Positions 49,156 through 59,174 of a DNA stretch of 64,000 bases are shown piece by piece (the first letter of the stretch is position 1; every line of letters begins with the position of its first letter). The notes under the pieces were generated by a model. It did not search any database and had not been told where the DNA came from. It saw only the letters and a program-made list of their open reading frames with translations. Made by a program: the position numbers and the translations under genes. Origin of the DNA: Methylocystis heyeri. GTDB lineage: Bacteria; Pseudomonadota; Alphaproteobacteria; Rhizobiales; Beijerinckiaceae. The stretch lies in the NCBI RefSeq assembly GCF_004802635.2, contig NZ_CP046052.1, forward strand, positions 248,001 to 312,000. The letters run 5' to 3'.

Positions 49156-51159
49156 TCACGCCTCCGCGGCTTTGCATTCTCCGCCGGCGACCGCGGCGCC
49201 GGGTTGCTCCGCCGGCGTCGCAAGCTGCGCGTTTACCGAAGGCATGGCCAACAGCCGGGCCTTGGAGGCCCAATATCTGCGCTGGTGAAGGAAATAGTCG
49301 GAGAGAGCGCCGCTGCTGTAGAGCGCCTGGCGGGCGAGATCGACCTGCGTATATACCGGCATGATTTCATCAGGGGCGCCGGAGCCGCGAAGCATGCGGA
49401 AGGCGCTCCGCGCCTGGTCCCATTTCGTGCTCTCCCATTTCACCAGAAAGAGGATCCTGTCGGCAAAGGGCGTGACCAGCCGAAAGTCGGAGACTCCGAG
49501 AAGGGGAGGGCAATCGAGGAGGATATAATCATATTTGCGCTTGAGTTCGTCGAAGGCGTTCGCCCAGTCCTCGCTCGTGAGCAAGCGCAACAGATCTCCG
49601 GAAGAGCGGCCGAGCGCGAGATAATCGGCGTCGGCGGGCGCGATCCTCTCAATCGACTCCACGACGCCGGCCGTCGATATCAGAGGCGCATTGCGTTGAG
49701 GCCCCCGCTTGTCGAAGTCAATGATCAACACCTTCAGCCCTATCGATGCGACGAAGGCGCCGAGACTGTGGCAAAGCGTAGATTTCCCTTCCTCAGGAAG
49801 ACTCGACGCCGCCATTATCACCCTGGCGATCTTTCTGTTTCGTTCCGAGGCTTCGGGATGCACGGACGCCACCAGAAAGCGAATGGCCTGAGCATACGGC
49901 CCCAGTTCGGGGCCGAGCAGATCCTCGCGCGTCTTGGGTTGAAAGAACCGCTTCTTGCGGACTCTGGGAAGGAGCGCCGAGCAGGGAACGCCGAGGCAGT
50001 TGTGCAGGTCCCCTTCGCTGCGCAGGCGCATGTCGAGTTTGTCGAGCCACGCCGCGATCCACGATCCGGCGATCAGAAGAGAAACGAACACCGGAACCGC
50101 GAGTATGATCGGGTTCAGCGAGTTCGGCTTTTGCGGCGTTCTCGCCAGAGCCAACACGCGCACGTCGGGCTTGATATTCGCCAACTCGGCCTGGAGAAGC
50201 CCCAGTCGACGCTGGAGGCTGGGCTGAAGAAGCCGCGCGGTGGCCGCTTCAGAGGTAAGCTCGCGGAGCCGCTGATAGGTGAACTGCTTTCCCTGGCCGG
50301 CGGTTTCTCCGGTCGCTTCGGGCCGGCGTTGCAATAGGCTCAAAGCTGAAGCGTCGGCTCGTCCTACCTCGCTCTTGACGACGGCTATGTTCGCGGTGAC
50401 GTGCGCGATTTCTCTTTTGGTGGAGGCCTGGAGCATTTCGGTGCGGTTGTCGACATAGGACTCCGCTATGCGATTCACGACGTCGGCGGCGAAAGTCGGA
50501 TCGGAAGAATTGAATGTTACGGTGATGATGTCCGACTTGCCGTCTTGAGCGATTTTAATGCGCTTTTCCAATTCGTCGGCGATCGGCGTTGTGGATTTCG
50601 GCGATTTGAGCAGCGCGTCGGCCCAAACGGCGAGCCGTTCGGAGAGTTGGGATACGAGGTCGCCGGAAGTCGCCTTTTTCCGGGGCTGTTGTTCCTCGCT
50701 CTGTTTCACCGTCTCGGGCGCCGTCTCACCCGAAAGACCTGAAACCGCGCGCTGCAGGAAGTCGCGGGAGTTCAATACGCCCATATGGGTTTCGATGGCG
50801 AGGGCCGCGCTTCCGCTGTTGATTTCGGCGACTCGGGACGCGGTTCCTTCGTTGGAGGCGTCGGTAGGCGGTCTCACCTGAGGGTCTACGATCAGCATGG
50901 ATTTCGCGGCGTAGGTGGGCGGAAGCATCAGGGCTGCAAGAAGGAAAAGCGCAGCGCCGCCAGACGCGAAAAGCAGGATGAACGGCAGGCGTCGCCTGAT
51001 CAGCTGCTTCCTGGGCTCCAGACTGTCCCGAGCGTGCCGCCTCGCTTGCACAATATCTTTCTCGATGATCGGCAGTTCGTCCAGCGTACGATGTTTATCC
51101 GCGGATGAATGATTCCTCGGCGTGAACAGCATCACCTTCATTCCCTGACAGGAGCTCAT
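49156..51159 (-). CDS. polysaccharide co-polymerase fused to BY-kinase (Wzz/Wzc-like)
   Basis: 667 residues. Two transmembrane helices (about 57-80 and 350-372) bracket a periplasmic Wzz domain with coiled-coil potential. The cytoplasmic part is a bacterial tyrosine kinase: Walker A SSLPEEGKSTLC (452-463), Walker A' VLIIDFDKRG (477-486) and Walker B YDYILLDCPP (543-552). The C-terminus has only a few tyrosines (YSSGALSDYF and YW), a weak Tyr cluster compared with Wzc. It controls exopolysaccharide chain length and export. Convergent with the acyltransferase gene. No strong ribosome site at the first ATG; ATG codons at 51141 and 51132 are alternatives. Confidence 0.92.
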   Translation of the reverse strand: MSSCQGMKVMLFTPRNHSSADKHRTLDELPIIEKDIVQARRHARDSLEPRKQLIRRRLPFILLFASGGAALFLLAALMLPPTYAAKSMLIVDPQVRPPTDASNEGTASRVAEINSGSAALAIETHMGVLNSRDFLQRAVSGLSGETAPETVKQSEEQQPRKKATSGDLVSQLSERLAVWADALLKSPKSTTPIADELEKRIKIAQDGKSDIITVTFNSSDPTFAADVVNRIAESYVDNRTEMLQASTKREIAHVTANIAVVKSEVGRADASALSLLQRRPEATGETAGQGKQFTYQRLRELTSEAATARLLQPSLQRRLGLLQAELANIKPDVRVLALARTPQKPNSLNPIILAVPVFVSLLIAGSWIAAWLDKLDMRLRSEGDLHNCLGVPCSALLPRVRKKRFFQPKTREDLLGPELGPYAQAIRFLVASVHPEASERNRKIARVIMAASSLPEEGKSTLCHSLGAFVASIGLKVLIIDFDKRGPQRNAPLISTAGVVESIERIAPADADYLALGRSSGDLLRLLTSEDWANAFDELKRKYDYILLDCPPLLGVSDFRLVTPFADRILFLVKWESTKWDQARSAFRMLRGSGAPDEIMPVYTQVDLARQALYSSGALSDYFLHQRRYWASKARLLAMPSVNAQLATPAEQPGAAVAGGECKAAEA

Positions 51160-51669
51160 TTCGTGAGCGGGCTTCGACTGCGTCTACTGATCGTGAGCGA
51201 ACGGGGACGTTGCGCTAAAGAGGAAGATAGGTCGCTCTCCGGTCGCTTTCAGCCTCTGGAGAGTCCCAAAGCCTGGCCCGCTCCGTCAATGGATATTAAT
51301 CGCTAAAGGAAAGTCCTTGGAGACTATAACGTTTGTCCCGTGGACGGAACTATTTGACGAACGGCATGTCTTCATCGAATTCTCGTCTGCCGTGCGAGTC
51401 TTTGCGCGCCGAAGCTCTCGCCGGTCGTCGTCGCTTCATGAGGACGGCGTCGCAGATCGCGACGGGGGTTGGAGCAGCTCGCAGAGGAGTAGTTCGAATG
51501 GGCATTTTCCAACCAACGGCGCGCAGCTCTATGGAATGCCGATCGCTCGTCGGCGCCCACGTGAAGCGACCCCGTCGGGCTAATGCGCTTGCCTTTCACA
51601 CGGGCGATCACTCCCGAACGGAAAGCGCATAAAATGGTCTGACGTCCAACTTCGCCAAAGGGGGTTTCT
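51160..51669. other. intergenic region, 510 bases
   Basis: Long divergent gap between the Wzz/BY-kinase gene and a glycosyltransferase. Short open frames are present on both strands but none has a family match, a good ribosome site or protein-like composition. Promoters for both neighbours are expected here. A GGGG ribosome site directly precedes the GTG at 51670. Confidence 0.35.
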
Positions 51670-52986
51670 GTGAGAATCCTGATGAGCGCTTTCTCATGCG
51701 GTCCCGGTCGTGGCTCCGAGCCCGGCGTTGGTTGGAACATCGCAATCGAAACCGCGCGGCTCGGACATGTCGTCCACGTCATGACCCAGACCGAATGCAG
51801 ATCTGAAATCGAAAGAGAAGTCGCCAGGGGCGATCTGCCTCCAAATCTGACATTCGACGTTTTCATGCCGGTCTGGCTCGAGGCCCTGCGGGATCGCGGC
51901 TTGAAGCTGGGGCTCTTCTCGACGACCTGGCATCTCGTCAACTTTCTTTGGCAGTTCAGCGCGCTTCATCGCGCGAGGCGTTTGTACAGAAGCGCCGGCT
52001 TCGATATGGTTCATCATGTGACGCTCGCGGGAATTCGCTATCCCACGCTATTGGGCTCGCTCGGACTTCCGACCGTGGTTGGCCCCCTCGGGGGTGGAGA
52101 ACGGGCTCCCTTCGCGCTCCGCAAGAGCATGCCGGCGAAGGAATGGTTTACGGAACTGCTGCGCGACATCCATAATGTGATGTTGCGGTTTGAGCCCCTC
52201 AACCGTTCAGCTTTCAAAAACGCGGACCTCATCATCGTCCGATCGGAAGCGTCATTGCTCGCGGTTCCGGCTTGCTACAGGCATAAGGCCGTGGTCGATG
52301 TGGGAATGGGGATGGGAGGCGCGCCTGAGGCAGCTCCCTTGCGCCGTGAGGCGGGCGAGCCGCTCAAAATGCTGTACGCAGGACGCCTGGTATACTGGAA
52401 GGGAGGACATCTCGCCATACGGGCGCTGGCCGCCGCGCGTTCGCAGGGCGCCGACGCTTCCTTGGATATGGTCGGCAGCGGGCCGGCCCGGCAGGATTTC
52501 GAGGATCTCGCGAGAAGTCTCGGCGTATCGCAATATGTCTGCTTTCGGGGCGAAGCGCCTCGGGACGAAGTGATGAGCTTGTTCCGCCGCCGCCACGCCT
52601 TCCTATTCCCGAGCCTGCATGACGCCGCGCCGACAGTGATTTTGGAGGCGTTCGCCAGCGGCCTGCCGGTCATCTGCCTCGGTCTCGGCGGTCCGGCCAA
52701 AATGGTCGACGCAACCTGCGGCTATGTCGTCGATGTCGACGGCCGAAGCGAGGAGGAATGCGTCCGCGAACTCGCCAACGCTATCGTTTCGCTCGCTTCT
52801 AACGAAGATCTGCGACTTGCAATGGCCGAGGCTTCGGCGCAGCGCTATTCGGAATACAAATGGCCGACGGTGACGGCCGCTCTCTATGCGGAAATCGAGA
52901 AGCGCGTGCCGCGGGCGAGCCCGTCGGCGCAGCCGGAACACAGCCGTGCGAACGGAAGCTGCGTCCTCGGCTCCAATGGCCGGTAG
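51670..52986 (+). CDS. family 4 glycosyltransferase
   Basis: 438 residues from GTG 51670. It has a GT-B fold: RILMSAFSCGPGRGSEPGVGWNIAIE (donor-side Gly loop), VVGPLGGGERAPFALR, MLYAGRLVYWKGGHLAIRAL, and the C-terminal EX7E-type motif region FLFPSLHDAAPTVILEAFASGLPVICLGLGGPAKMVD. It probably adds a sugar to the lipid-linked exopolysaccharide repeat. Convergent with the next glycosyltransferase, 21 bases apart. Confidence 0.9.
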   Translation: MRILMSAFSCGPGRGSEPGVGWNIAIETARLGHVVHVMTQTECRSEIEREVARGDLPPNLTFDVFMPVWLEALRDRGLKLGLFSTTWHLVNFLWQFSALHRARRLYRSAGFDMVHHVTLAGIRYPTLLGSLGLPTVVGPLGGGERAPFALRKSMPAKEWFTELLRDIHNVMLRFEPLNRSAFKNADLIIVRSEASLLAVPACYRHKAVVDVGMGMGGAPEAAPLRREAGEPLKMLYAGRLVYWKGGHLAIRALAAARSQGADASLDMVGSGPARQDFEDLARSLGVSQYVCFRGEAPRDEVMSLFRRRHAFLFPSLHDAAPTVILEAFASGLPVICLGLGGPAKMVDATCGYVVDVDGRSEEECVRELANAIVSLASNEDLRLAMAEASAQRYSEYKWPTVTAALYAEIEKRVPRASPSAQPEHSRANGSCVLGSNGR

Positions 52987-53007
52987 AGAACCTTTCTCGC
53001 GCGCGCT

Positions 53008-54198
53008 CTATAGCGCCATCGCCTGCTCTCTTTGCCTCGGCAGGTTCAGGGCGCGCCCATACGCCGCCATGAGCTGGAGATAGTTCGACTGCGGCGCGTA
53101 GCTGGCGACAAATTTGTGCAAGGCGGCTTTTCGCATCCGCTTCCGCAATCCCGGATCGCCGAACAGCCGTTTGACTTTTTCTGCAAGATCGGCGGCGTCG
53201 GAGGGCGTGAACAGCAGTCCGTCCTCGCCGTCGGCGACGATCTCGGGCATGGCGCCGAATCTCGAGCAGATGACGGGAGTTCCGCGGGAGAAGGCCTCCA
53301 CGATGACCCTGGGGAAGTTCTCATAGCAAAGAGAGGGTGCAATCAGCGTTGTCGCGCGACCCGCGAGGTCGCAGATTTGCTCGCCCGAAACATGGCCCAG
53401 AAAGTTAATTCTGCCGTCCTGCGCGGCGGCGCGTTCAACGAGGTCGGATTCAGGCCCCTCGCCGGCGATGGTGAGCTGGATATCCTGATCTAAAAGCTTC
53501 CACGCATCGAGCAAAGTGGAGACGCCTTTTTCGGGAGACAGCCGCCCTGCATATAGCGCAAACCGGCCGTCGCCGCGGCCTATCGCATCCCGCTCGGAGA
53601 AGTTTGGCTTGATGACGATCTTCGAGCCGGGCAGGCCCGCCCGGATCAACTTGTTCTTTTGGAACTCGCTGAGCGCGATATAGGTGTCGACGGCGTTTTC
53701 CCAGGTGCCCATCAGCCTGTGCAGGGACGTCATGAGTGCGATCGTCGCGCTGGCGGTCAAGCTGCCGCGATAGCATCGCCGTAAGACCCCGGGCCAGGGA
53801 AAGCGCCTCCCCAGGCAACTCTCGCACACGCGTTTATCCTGAAAAAACAATCCATTCGGGCAGGCTAAACGGTAATTGTGAAGCGTTTGGACGACGGCGG
53901 CGTTTTCGGCTTTGGCGGCGTAATAGGCGGAGGGAGAGACGAGCGGCATCGTGTTGTGAAAATGGACGATTTGCGGCCTGTAGCTCCGGCATATTTCGCG
54001 CACGCGGCGATAGGCGGCGCGATTCCATATCGCCCCGGCCGCGACCGCGAGCCGGTTGGCGTCCGCTATCGCCGCATTGTCGAGAAAATACTCCACCACA
54101 TTGTGGCCTCTCGATTTCAACAGCGCCGACTCCGCTCTCACGCACAGGTCTTCGCCGCCGACCTGCTGATAAAAGCAGTGCACCAAAAGAATGTCCAT
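53008..54198 (-). CDS. family 4 glycosyltransferase
   Basis: 396 residues from ATG 54198 with AGGGG upstream. GT-B fold: DILLVHCFYQQVGGEDLCVRAESALLKSRGH, IVHFHNTMPLVSPSAYYAA, LYAGRLSPEKGVSTLLDAW, and the EX7E region LCYENFPRVIVEAFSRGTPVICSRFGAMPEIV. A cysteine-bearing insertion (RVCESCLGRRFPWPGVLRRCY, within residues 126-146) is typical of one GT4 subgroup that precedes a polysaccharide deacetylase. It follows the deacetylase gene by 41 bases in the same direction. Confidence 0.92.
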   Translation of the reverse strand: MDILLVHCFYQQVGGEDLCVRAESALLKSRGHNVVEYFLDNAAIADANRLAVAAGAIWNRAAYRRVREICRSYRPQIVHFHNTMPLVSPSAYYAAKAENAAVVQTLHNYRLACPNGLFFQDKRVCESCLGRRFPWPGVLRRCYRGSLTASATIALMTSLHRLMGTWENAVDTYIALSEFQKNKLIRAGLPGSKIVIKPNFSERDAIGRGDGRFALYAGRLSPEKGVSTLLDAWKLLDQDIQLTIAGEGPESDLVERAAAQDGRINFLGHVSGEQICDLAGRATTLIAPSLCYENFPRVIVEAFSRGTPVICSRFGAMPEIVADGEDGLLFTPSDAADLAEKVKRLFGDPGLRKRMRKAALHKFVASYAPQSNYLQLMAAYGRALNLPRQREQAMAL

Positions 54199-54239
54199 TT
54201 CGCACCCCTGTGAGATTGGGAGAGTCGGCCGCGACAGCC

Positions 54240-54986
54240 TCAGACGAACTCGCACAATTGCCCGTTGGTGACCGGCTTCGAGGATGAAGCTGCCTCCGAA
54301 AGGGCCTGCAGCACCAGCTCAAGCCGTCTCCACTGCTCGTTCTTCTGAATCTCCCATGAGTGTCCCCAAAGGTGGAATACGCCCCCCTCTCTGACAGCGA
54401 GGTTCAGGCAGAAGCGGGAAAGCGCTACCCAATCCGAATTCGAACCGCTTTTCACAAAGCGCCATGCGTTGCGAAATGCGGCGCGCTTGACGAGGTTTCT
54501 GGCGTAGAGCTGCAGTTCATGCTGCTGGGTCTGAACAGTCGTCGGAATGACCGAAAATGCCCGCTTGCGCCTCGGGGGGGCGAGCGAAAGCAGTTCGGTG
54601 GTGCGCATTCCGTCAAAGCCGGCGCGTTCCACGATTTCCATATCCCTGCGCTTGAAACGGCCCTGCGGAGGGCAGAAGACTTTGCAGGCGACTCCTGTAA
54701 CGTCTTCGATCCATGCCTTGGATTGGCGGACTTCCCGTTCGACGACTTCCGGCGGGGAATGCGCCAGGATCACATGGTTCATCGTGTGAGCGCCGACTTC
54801 GAAGCTGGCGCCGAGCTCCCGCATCGCGGCCGGATCGATGACGGTCGTCTCGCACTTTCTCGGAATATAGAATGTTCCCTGCAATCGATACTTCGCCAGG
54901 AGTTCGGCCACCCGCATATCCATGGGGTGGCCATCGTCCCAACTCGTCGTGATGTAGCTCCTGATCGGCGCGCTGGACTTCGACAT
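54240..54986 (-). CDS. polysaccharide deacetylase family protein
   Basis: 248 residues from ATG 54986. NodB-type motifs: YITTSWDDGHPMDMRVAELL (motif 1 with the Asp pair), EVGAHTMNHVIL (His ligands; HxxxH), VFCPPQGRFKRRD (motif 3) and a C-terminal VFHLWGHSWEI (motif 5 His). It deacetylates N-acetylated sugars or a related ester. No signal peptide is visible, so it acts in the cytoplasm or on lipid-linked units. It starts five bases after the methyltransferase stop. Confidence 0.9.
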   Translation of the reverse strand: MSKSSAPIRSYITTSWDDGHPMDMRVAELLAKYRLQGTFYIPRKCETTVIDPAAMRELGASFEVGAHTMNHVILAHSPPEVVEREVRQSKAWIEDVTGVACKVFCPPQGRFKRRDMEIVERAGFDGMRTTELLSLAPPRRKRAFSVIPTTVQTQQHELQLYARNLVKRAAFRNAWRFVKSGSNSDWVALSRFCLNLAVREGGVFHLWGHSWEIQKNEQWRRLELVLQALSEAASSSKPVTNGQLCEFV

Positions 54987-54991
54987 GCAGA

Positions 54992-55828
54992 TCACGAAGC
55001 CAAAGCCGAAGCGCCTTGATCGGGCGCCGGCTTTCGCGCGAGCATACGCACGCTTCCATCGACCATGGCGGCCTGCAAGAGAAAGTGGATAGCTCTTTTG
55101 ATGACCGGCGCGTTGGGGAAGCGTATCGGCCAACGCTTTCTCTCCACTTGTTCGAAACCGCTCCGCTCCAGCGCCAGCTTTAGGGTCGGCGCCGGGAAGA
55201 ACAAGAGATGTCCTGGCTTTTCGGCTTCTCGCCAGCTCGATCCCGACACAGCGGCATTCAATCCTTCGGGGTTCGGCGTGGTCACGAAAAGCCATCCGCC
55301 CGGCGTCAGTCTCGCGCTCAATTGTCGCAGCGCGGCGGTAGGGTCGGGAAGGTGTTCGACCACCTCGAGGCTCGTGATGCCGTCGAAGGTGAACTCGGCT
55401 GGGATATCCTCGAGAAATCGGTAGGCCTTGAAGCCGCGCCCGGTGAGGTAATCCACGCCGAACGGCTCAACCACGAACACATCGGCGCCACGACGCCTCA
55501 GCGCCGCGGCCATGGCGCCGAGACCTCCGCCAAAATCCAATATCCGCTTGCCCGCAAAGCTAGGCGAGTCGGTAGAGCGCAGGAGATAGCCCGCAATGGC
55601 GTCAGCGACGCCGCTGTCCGTCGCGCCGGTTTCCGCGCGCGACGCTTCGGGCGCAACCCAACTCCTTTCATAGAGATCCTTCAGCGCCTCTTCGCTTGGA
55701 AAAGGGTCCCGAAAAATCGCGCCGCAGGCGTCGCAGCGGAAGAAGTCGGGGTTTCGCCAGAAGGACTGCAACCTTTCCTTTTCCCGGCACAATGGGCATG
55801 TTTTTTGTTCATCAGCATTTGAAGCCAT
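54992..55828 (-). CDS. class I SAM-dependent methyltransferase with N-terminal zinc ribbon
   Basis: 278 residues from ATG 55828. Two CxxC pairs (CPLC at about 11 and CDAC at about 31) form a zinc ribbon. The SAM-binding motif I is ILDFGGGLGAMAAALRRRGADVFVVEPFG; EVVEHLPDP marks motif II. This family of zinc-ribbon methyltransferases modifies sugars in many polysaccharide clusters. It lies 29 bases after the WecG/TagA stop and five bases before the deacetylase start. Confidence 0.88.
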   Translation of the reverse strand: MASNADEQKTCPLCREKERLQSFWRNPDFFRCDACGAIFRDPFPSEEALKDLYERSWVAPEASRAETGATDSGVADAIAGYLLRSTDSPSFAGKRILDFGGGLGAMAAALRRRGADVFVVEPFGVDYLTGRGFKAYRFLEDIPAEFTFDGITSLEVVEHLPDPTAALRQLSARLTPGGWLFVTTPNPEGLNAAVSGSSWREAEKPGHLLFFPAPTLKLALERSGFEQVERKRWPIRFPNAPVIKRAIHFLLQAAMVDGSVRMLARKPAPDQGASALAS

Positions 55829-55857
55829 GTCTCGACCTATTGTTCGCGGAGTCGGCG

Positions 55858-56706
55858 TTACGAAATCGGATCGGCCCCGGTCTTGGCGCCCGAGAGGCGA
55901 CTCAGAACGCCGATGAAGAGCAGGCCCAAAAAAGACGGAACGACGTGAAGATAACGCCGGCTGAGCCGCTTCGGTTCGCTGCACATCCTGAATAGCCATT
56001 CGCAGCCGCATCTTTGCATCCATAGTGGCGCTTCAGTTTTGCTTCCCGAGAGAAAATCGAATGCCGCTCCCACTCCGATCATCACCGGAGCAGTGATTTC
56101 AGCCCTGTGCTTCGCCATCCACAACTCCTGCTTCGGCGCACCGAGACCCACCCATAATATGTCAGGCTTGGCTTGGTTGATTCGCCGGATCATTTCCCGG
56201 CTTTCGAGATCCGTCATTTCTCGGAACGGAGGGGAAATGAACCCCGCTATCGGAAGGCCGGGATATCTTTCCGTCAGCCGCTTGGCGAGTTCGGAGAGCG
56301 CCTCTGTTCGACCGCCGACGAAAAAGTTGCGGTATCCGCGCTCCGCCGAAACGCCGCAAAGTTCTCTCATCAAGTCCGCCCCTCTCACCCTTTGAGGCCG
56401 CCGTTCGTTGAGAAGCTTGCACATGAGAATCAACGGCATTCCGTCGCCGAGCACGAGGCCCGCGGTTTGATAGGCGTTGTGGAGCGCGCGGTTCTTTGTG
56501 GATACGACCGCGCAATGCGCGTCGGCGAGGCACACGAAGTTTGGGGAACGCGATGCGATCCAGTTCTCGATCTGTGAAAGCGCGCCGTCCTTGCCTGTAA
56601 GGCTCACTCTCAGGCCTCCGACATAAAACCGCGTCTTCCCCGTCAAAGACTCGCATTGGTCGACATGGCGTCTTGCGAACCATCTTGCTGAACGCTTCGC
56701 ATCCAT
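55858..56706 (-). CDS. WecG/TagA/CpsF family glycosyltransferase
   Basis: 282 residues of the GT26 fold: FVCLADAHCAVVSTKNRALHNAYQTAGLVLGDGMPLI, VRGADLMRELC, RNFFVGGRTEALSELAKRLTERYPGL, and DILWVGLGAPKQELWMAKHR (conserved lysine and GAPKQE motif), then VMIGVGAAFDFLSGSKTEAP. It transfers UDP-ManNAc-like or glucose donors to a lipid-linked acceptor, often as the second step. The C-terminal RYLHVVPSFLGLLFIG suggests membrane contact. Start of a minus-strand four-gene run. Confidence 0.92.
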   Translation of the reverse strand: MDAKRSARWFARRHVDQCESLTGKTRFYVGGLRVSLTGKDGALSQIENWIASRSPNFVCLADAHCAVVSTKNRALHNAYQTAGLVLGDGMPLILMCKLLNERRPQRVRGADLMRELCGVSAERGYRNFFVGGRTEALSELAKRLTERYPGLPIAGFISPPFREMTDLESREMIRRINQAKPDILWVGLGAPKQELWMAKHRAEITAPVMIGVGAAFDFLSGSKTEAPLWMQRCGCEWLFRMCSEPKRLSRRYLHVVPSFLGLLFIGVLSRLSGAKTGADPIS

Positions 56707-57080
56707 CTGCCGGCTCCACGTTCGATCGCTGTTGAGGTCGATGCTTCGTCGAGGACAAGAGAAGTATCGGCGACAGCGCGTGTTTCAAATTGAGCAGATG
56801 AGGCACCCGGAAAACGTCGCTGGATCGCGAGGTATCTCGAAAGTTCGATAACTATTCGCGCCCGAGGCGCCAATCTGGCTACTTCGGAAAGCAGCCGAGG
56901 CGCTCAGGAGGTAGCGCGCCATGGGACTAAAAATCCGGCGCCCTTAGGAATATGAAGGGAGTGACACGGTCTGCGTCGATCGGGAGACAGCGTATGCCGC
57001 CTGGAAAGAATGATGCCGTTTTGAGAAAGGCTTTCGTCGCATTTGCAAGCCATGGCGATCAATCAAAATACAGGACGGAC

Positions 57081-57707
57081 ATGGCGGATTCGTCGAGGAT
57101 ATTGGCAACTCGGAGCGTGAGCGTTGGAGAAACCAAACGAGCATTCGATGTCGCATTGGCGACGCTTCTTCTGGCGTTGTCGGCGCCGCTTCTGCTCGTG
57201 GTCGCCGTCGCCATCAAGCTCGACAGCCATGGTCCCGTATTGTTCACGCAACGTCGACGCGGGCTGAACGGCGAGCCTTTCTTCATATTCAAATTTAGAA
57301 CCATGAAAGTTCTGGAAGATGGTCCTGTTGTGCGGCAGGCCACGCGAAACGACCCTCGCGTGACTCGCCTCGGACGCATTCTGCGAAGAAGCAGCATGGA
57401 CGAACTGCCGCAGCTCCTGAATGTGATAAGGGGCGAAATGTCCCTCGTCGGGCCACGGCCCCATGCGCTGGCTCACGATGAAATTTACGGAAAGATCGTA
57501 GAAAACTACCATGTGAGATACGGCGTTCTGCCCGGCATAACCGGTTGGGCTCAGGTCAACGGCCTGCGAGGCGAAACCCGCACCGTAGAGGAAATGTCCG
57601 AGCGGGTGAGGTTGGACGTGGAATATATCGAAAGGCGGTGCATTTCGATGGATATATGGATCCTGCTGCAAACGCCCCTGCGGGCTTTTCACAAGATGGC
57701 GTATTGA
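57081..57707 (+). CDS. priming sugar transferase (undecaprenyl-phosphate glycosyl-1-phosphate transferase, ExoY-like)
   Basis: 208 residues from ATG 57081, chosen because AGGA lies five bases upstream; ATG 56952 would add 43 residues. It has one hydrophobic helix (KRAFDVALATLLLALSAPLLLVVAVAIKLDSHGPVLFTQ) and the family core with FFIFKFRTMKVLE, LGRILRRSSMDELPQLLNVIRGEMSLVGPRP and the C-terminal GITGWAQVNGLRGET. It attaches the first sugar-1-phosphate to undecaprenyl phosphate. It is divergent from the WecG-led run. Confidence 0.92.
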   Translation: MADSSRILATRSVSVGETKRAFDVALATLLLALSAPLLLVVAVAIKLDSHGPVLFTQRRRGLNGEPFFIFKFRTMKVLEDGPVVRQATRNDPRVTRLGRILRRSSMDELPQLLNVIRGEMSLVGPRPHALAHDEIYGKIVENYHVRYGVLPGITGWAQVNGLRGETRTVEEMSERVRLDVEYIERRCISMDIWILLQTPLRAFHKMAY

Positions 57708-57800
57708 TCGGCGGGTTGACGGACATTGCTTGGGAACTATTGAAACGGGCGCAGCGGGGGAGTGACGAATGTCGCAAGTGGATAGCCGGCGAGATCGCGC

Positions 57801-59174
57801 GTGAGTATCCTTGTTCCCAACTCGCGCGTCGAACCCAGGCGAAAAAACGGCTTCGGCCTTTTGAAATCCGTTCGTGAACTGCAGGGTCGCGCCTTGGCCT
57901 CGATCACGGCGAGAAGCGCCACTCTACCGTTTCGCATCGTCTCGACTATGGCGGAACAGGCGCTGTTCGCAGGAACGAACTTCATCGCGACTGCGCTCAT
58001 GGTGCGCTGGATGTCCTTGCAGGAGTTCGGCGCCTACAGCTTCGCATTTTCGATTTACCTGCTCGTTTGCGCGGTATTCGAGTCGTTTCTGGCGGAGCCG
58101 ATAACCATTATCGGCGCAGCCAAATACGGCGACGACGCCGGAGAATATACGCGTGTGGTTCTTAAATTGTTCGCGGGCGCGGGAGGCGGCCTGTTTGCGT
58201 TGCTGACGATCGTGTATTTCGCGAGCGAACAATCGATATTTTCGGGCGCCATGCTCGGGCTCGCGCTTTCCGCGCCTTTCATGCTGCTCAGAGCTTTCAC
58301 GCAGCAGCTGTGCAACACCCGCGGCTTGAACGGACTTTTTCTCTTCGCGGGAATTGGATATGCGTTTCTGGCTCCGCTGGCGCTCGCGATGTTTCACTGG
58401 GCCGGCGCGCTGACCCCGCTTTCCTGCTTTTTATCTCTCGGGCTTGGCACGGCGGCGCCATGCATCTTGATCATAGCGCTGCGGCTCTGCCCCAGGGAGG
58501 AGAAGCGCCAGGGCCGGCGCATTTTCCGTTGCGTCGTCACCGATCACTTGCATTATGGGCGCTGGGCCAGTCTTTCACAATTTGTGCAGTGGCTGGGCAA
58601 CAACTTCTTTGTGACCTTGGGGCCAATCCTGATCGGTCTGGACGCAACCGCCGGCGTTCGCGCTTTGACGAACCTGTGCATGCCGGTTTTCGTGGCCCAG
58701 GCGGCGGTGCTGTGGACCTTCGCTCCGCGTCTTTCACGCTACGCCTTTGCTGGAAGCGAAGCGAAATACCGGAGGCTCTACACGCTGCTGTGTCTTTGCG
58801 CCGGTTGCTTGATCATCGGCTATCTGTCTCTTGTGATCCCTTTCGGGGCTGACGCAATTCATCACGTGTATCGCGGCGCTTTCGACGAAATGGCGTCGCC
58901 GTCAGTTATTGCGATGCTGGCGGCGGGACCAGCGCTCGCCACAGCGAATAGCCTCGTCGAACTGCATCTTCGGGTTACCGGCCGGATCCGGTTCATTCTG
59001 ATGAGCAAGAGCCTCTGGCTGATCGCGACGGTCGGACTTGGTTCGATCGCCTGTTGGGCGTTCGGTTTCCTCGGCGCATTCCTCGGGGGTGTCCTGTCGA
59101 CGTCTATCCTGTTTGCCGGAAACGCCTGGATCGCTTTCAAATTCGCGAACGAAAACAAGGGTGTTGGGCAATGA
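57801..59174 (+). CDS. oligosaccharide flippase (Wzx-like)
   Basis: 457 residues from GTG 57801, with about twelve to fourteen hydrophobic helices. It starts with a basic cytoplasmic N-terminus and continues ALFAGTNFIATALMVRWMSLQEFGAYSFAFSIYLLVCAVFESFLAEP, typical of polysaccharide transport (MATE-like) proteins. It flips the lipid-linked repeat unit across the inner membrane. The stop overlaps the next gene's ATG by four bases (ATGA), linking it to the polymerase. Confidence 0.88.
   Translation: MSILVPNSRVEPRRKNGFGLLKSVRELQGRALASITARSATLPFRIVSTMAEQALFAGTNFIATALMVRWMSLQEFGAYSFAFSIYLLVCAVFESFLAEPITIIGAAKYGDDAGEYTRVVLKLFAGAGGGLFALLTIVYFASEQSIFSGAMLGLALSAPFMLLRAFTQQLCNTRGLNGLFLFAGIGYAFLAPLALAMFHWAGALTPLSCFLSLGLGTAAPCILIIALRLCPREEKRQGRRIFRCVVTDHLHYGRWASLSQFVQWLGNNFFVTLGPILIGLDATAGVRALTNLCMPVFVAQAAVLWTFAPRLSRYAFAGSEAKYRRLYTLLCLCAGCLIIGYLSLVIPFGADAIHHVYRGAFDEMASPSVIAMLAAGPALATANSLVELHLRVTGRIRFILMSKSLWLIATVGLGSIACWAFGFLGAFLGGVLSTSILFAGNAWIAFKFANENKGVGQ

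Noticed and set aside
51160-51669. Small gene in the 510-base gap before the glycosyltransferase
   Set aside because: Candidate frames lack ribosome sites and protein-like composition; treated as control region.
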